From Ruminococcaceae bacterium HV4-5-B5C (GTDB lineage: Bacteria > Bacillota > Clostridia > Oscillospirales > Acutalibacteraceae): a stretch of 64,000 bases of DNA. A model generated the notes under the pieces. It searched no databases. It saw only the letters and a program-made list of their open reading frames with translations, and was not told the DNA's origin. How positions within the stretch are numbered: position 1 is the stretch's first letter; every line of letters begins with the position of its first letter. Shown piece after piece: positions 62,882 to 64,000 of this stretch. The position numbers and the translations under genes are program-made. The stretch is from positions 517,598 through 581,597 of the forward strand of contig FXYJ02000001.1 in assembly GCA_900184925.1 (NCBI GenBank). Reading direction: 5' to 3'.

Positions 62882-63802
62882 TTATTCCGAGATGTTTCCG
62901 ATCTCGTACGGCGTGTTCTGGTAGACAAAATAGTTGAGCCAGTTGGAGAACATCAGGAACGCATGGCTTCGCCAGACAAAGGGCGGCTCCAGCGTCGGAT
63001 CGTCGTTCGGAAAATAGTTCTGCGGCATCAGCGGATGGAGGCCTTTTTTGACATCGCGCAGATATTCCTTTTTCAGTGTGTTGCGGTCGTATTCCTCGTG
63101 GCCGGTCACAAAAATCTGGCGCCCGCTTTTCGTCGAAACAATATGAACCCCCGCGGCGTTCGATTCCGTCAGAATTTCAAGTTCCGGGTGCTTTTCGATA
63201 TCTTCCCGGCGAATCTCTGTGTAGCGGGAATGGGGCGCCCAGAAGTCGTCGTCAAATCCCCGCACCAGCGGGTGAAGCGGCTGCAAGACACGATGGCGGA
63301 AAATGCCCGTGATTTTCTGTGTGAGCAGATACTTGGGTACTCCGTAATGGTAGTAAAGTCCCGCCTGCGCTCCCCAGCAGATGTGCATGGTGGAATAAAC
63401 ATTCCGGCGGCTCCAGCTCATGATCTTGCACAGCTCCGGCCAGTAGTCGACCTGCTCAAAATCAAGCTTTTCCACCGGCGCGCCCGTAATGATCATTCCG
63501 TCGAATTTCTGCCCGCTGATTTCGTCGAACGTTTTATAGAATGTATCGAGATAAGACGCCGGGGTGTTTTTCGATTTGTGGGTTGCCATCTGCATCAGCG
63601 TAACGTCAACCTGCAGTGGGGTATTGCTCAGTACGCGCATCAGCTGAGTTTCCGTCTCAACTTTTGTCGGCATCAGGTTCAGAATTACAATCTTAAGCGG
63701 GCGGATATCCTGCGCCATGGCACGCTCGTGCGTCATGACGAAGACGTTTTCCGCTTCCAGCACCTCGATCGCCGGCAGGTTAGCCTGTATTTGAATCGGC
63801 AT
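62882..63802 (-). CDS. metA: Homoserine O-acetyltransferase (MetA family)
   Basis: Activates homoserine for methionine synthesis. The 306 residues hold the catalytic C142 in HICWGAQA, H235 and E237 in TGHEEYD, and the acyl-donor residue E111 in [12 protein letters not shown]. Work on this family showed that Glu at 111 gives acetyl-CoA use and Gly succinyl-CoA use, so this should be an acetyltransferase despite the historical MetA (succinyl) name. The minus-strand ATG at 63802 fits GGAGG 7 bases before; an ATG at 63808 is too close to it. The leader is too short for a SAM riboswitch. Confidence 0.94.
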   Translation of the reverse strand: MPIQIQANLPAIEVLEAENVFVMTHERAMAQDIRPLKIVILNLMPTKVETETQLMRVLSNTPLQVDVTLMQMATHKSKNTPASYLDTFYKTFDEISGQKFDGMIITGAPVEKLDFEQVDYWPELCKIMSWSRRNVYSTMHICWGAQAGLYYHYGVPKYLLTQKITGIFRHRVLQPLHPLVRGFDDDFWAPHSRYTEIRREDIEKHPELEILTESNAAGVHIVSTKSGRQIFVTGHEEYDRNTLKKEYLRDVKKGLHPLMPQNYFPNDDPTLEPPFVWRSHAFLMFSNWLNYFVYQNTPYEIGNISE

Positions 63803-63840
63803 GGTCATTCCTCCGTAACTCCGCGAATAGTCTGCTTCCT

Positions 63841-63869
63841 ATTATAACAAAGTTGTTTCGAAGCTGCAA
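63841..63869 (-). promoter_or_regulatory. Promoter of metA
   Basis: Minus strand: TTGCAG (63869-63864), 17-base spacer and perfect TATAAT (63846-63841), about 39 bases before the ATG. Confidence 0.75.
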
Positions 63870-63914
63870 TATCATGTGGAAGGCTGAAAAGATGAAGAAA
63901 ATACGAAAAAAGGG

Positions 63915-63943
63915 TTGACAAACGGAGCTGTACGCGGTATTAT
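63915..63943 (+). promoter_or_regulatory. Strong promoter reading out of the right edge
   Basis: Perfect TTGACA (63915-63920), 17-base spacer and TATTAT (63938-63943). The transcript would start near 63950 with a GCGCC/GGCGC hairpin and an A/G-rich leader; its gene lies beyond the window. Confidence 0.85.
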
Positions 63944-64000
63944 AGACAAGCGCCTTACGAACAGGGCGCTGCGGAAAAGAAAGCCGAAAGGCCGACAAAG

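Noticed and set aside
62879..63847. A 322-codon plus-strand frame opposite metA
   Set aside because: metA on the minus strand has all catalytic residues in family numbering.
63803..63900. Possible SAM riboswitch before metA
   Set aside because: Only about 35 transcribed bases precede the start and no SAM-box core is present.

Overview
This window looks like a chromosomal segment of an endospore-forming, low-branching Firmicute of the class Clostridia. The sporulation genes (ylbJ, yqfC, yqfD, spoIIAA-spoIIAB-sigF, a SpoVD-like PBP), the Gram-positive gene orders (yqfCD-phoH-ybeY-dgkA-era-yqzL-recO; ylxM-ffh-rpsP-khpA-rimM-trmD; the dcw cluster) and strong Shine-Dalgarno sequences with frequent TTG/GTG starts all point that way. 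The fairly GC-rich DNA would suit the Oscillospiraceae/Acutalibacteraceae lineage, but that placement is inference. Almost everything is vertically inherited core genome; no rRNA, tRNA, CRISPR array, prophage or intact insertion sequence was seen.

Layout. 1-5.3 kb: the 5' part of clpB (minus strand) behind a ribbon-helix-helix protein gene, a tandem HD/HD-GYP protein, a small Cys protein and ylbJ. 5.3-14.9 kb: a long co-directional run of sporulation, RNA, GTPase and repair genes ending with mutS2 and a membrane-anchored protein. 14.9-17.3 kb: ylxM-ffh-rpsP-khpA behind a consensus promoter. 17.3-23.6 kb: a ribose regulon, rbsD divergent from rbsR-K-A-C-B, with matching LacI-type operators on both sides. 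23.6-26.3 kb: folT under a tetrahydrofolate riboswitch, then rimM-trmD and HPr. 26.3-30.3 kb: a GNAT protein, uvrC, rsmD-coaD and a coiled-coil protein.

30.4-42.3 kb: the division/cell-wall (dcw) cluster, mraZ-rsmH-ftsL-PBP-[MurE-like remnant]-mraY-ftsW-murG-murA-divIB-ftsZ, with four MraZ boxes after its promoter. It lacks intact murE, murF, murD, murC and ftsA. In the murE position sits a 179-residue open frame that looks like a shrunken MurE without its ATP loop.

42.3-44.5 kb: an AT-richer island with nagA, a frameshifted RpiR-regulator remnant and a long palindrome. 44.5-53.9 kb: single genes or pairs (acyl-CoA ligase, CorA, a lone fumarase beta subunit with a CDF transporter, htpG under CIRCE control, bactofilin, a DUF3810-like metallopeptidase, a LURP-one-like protein). 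53.9-59.9 kb: valS, a small protein, folC, then the spoIIA sigma-F operon. 59.9-62.9 kb: an HscC-type Hsp70 translationally coupled to a membrane J-domain protein with an HPE instead of HPD motif. The window ends with metA (minus strand; the residues predict acetyl-CoA use) and a strong promoter reading out of the right edge.
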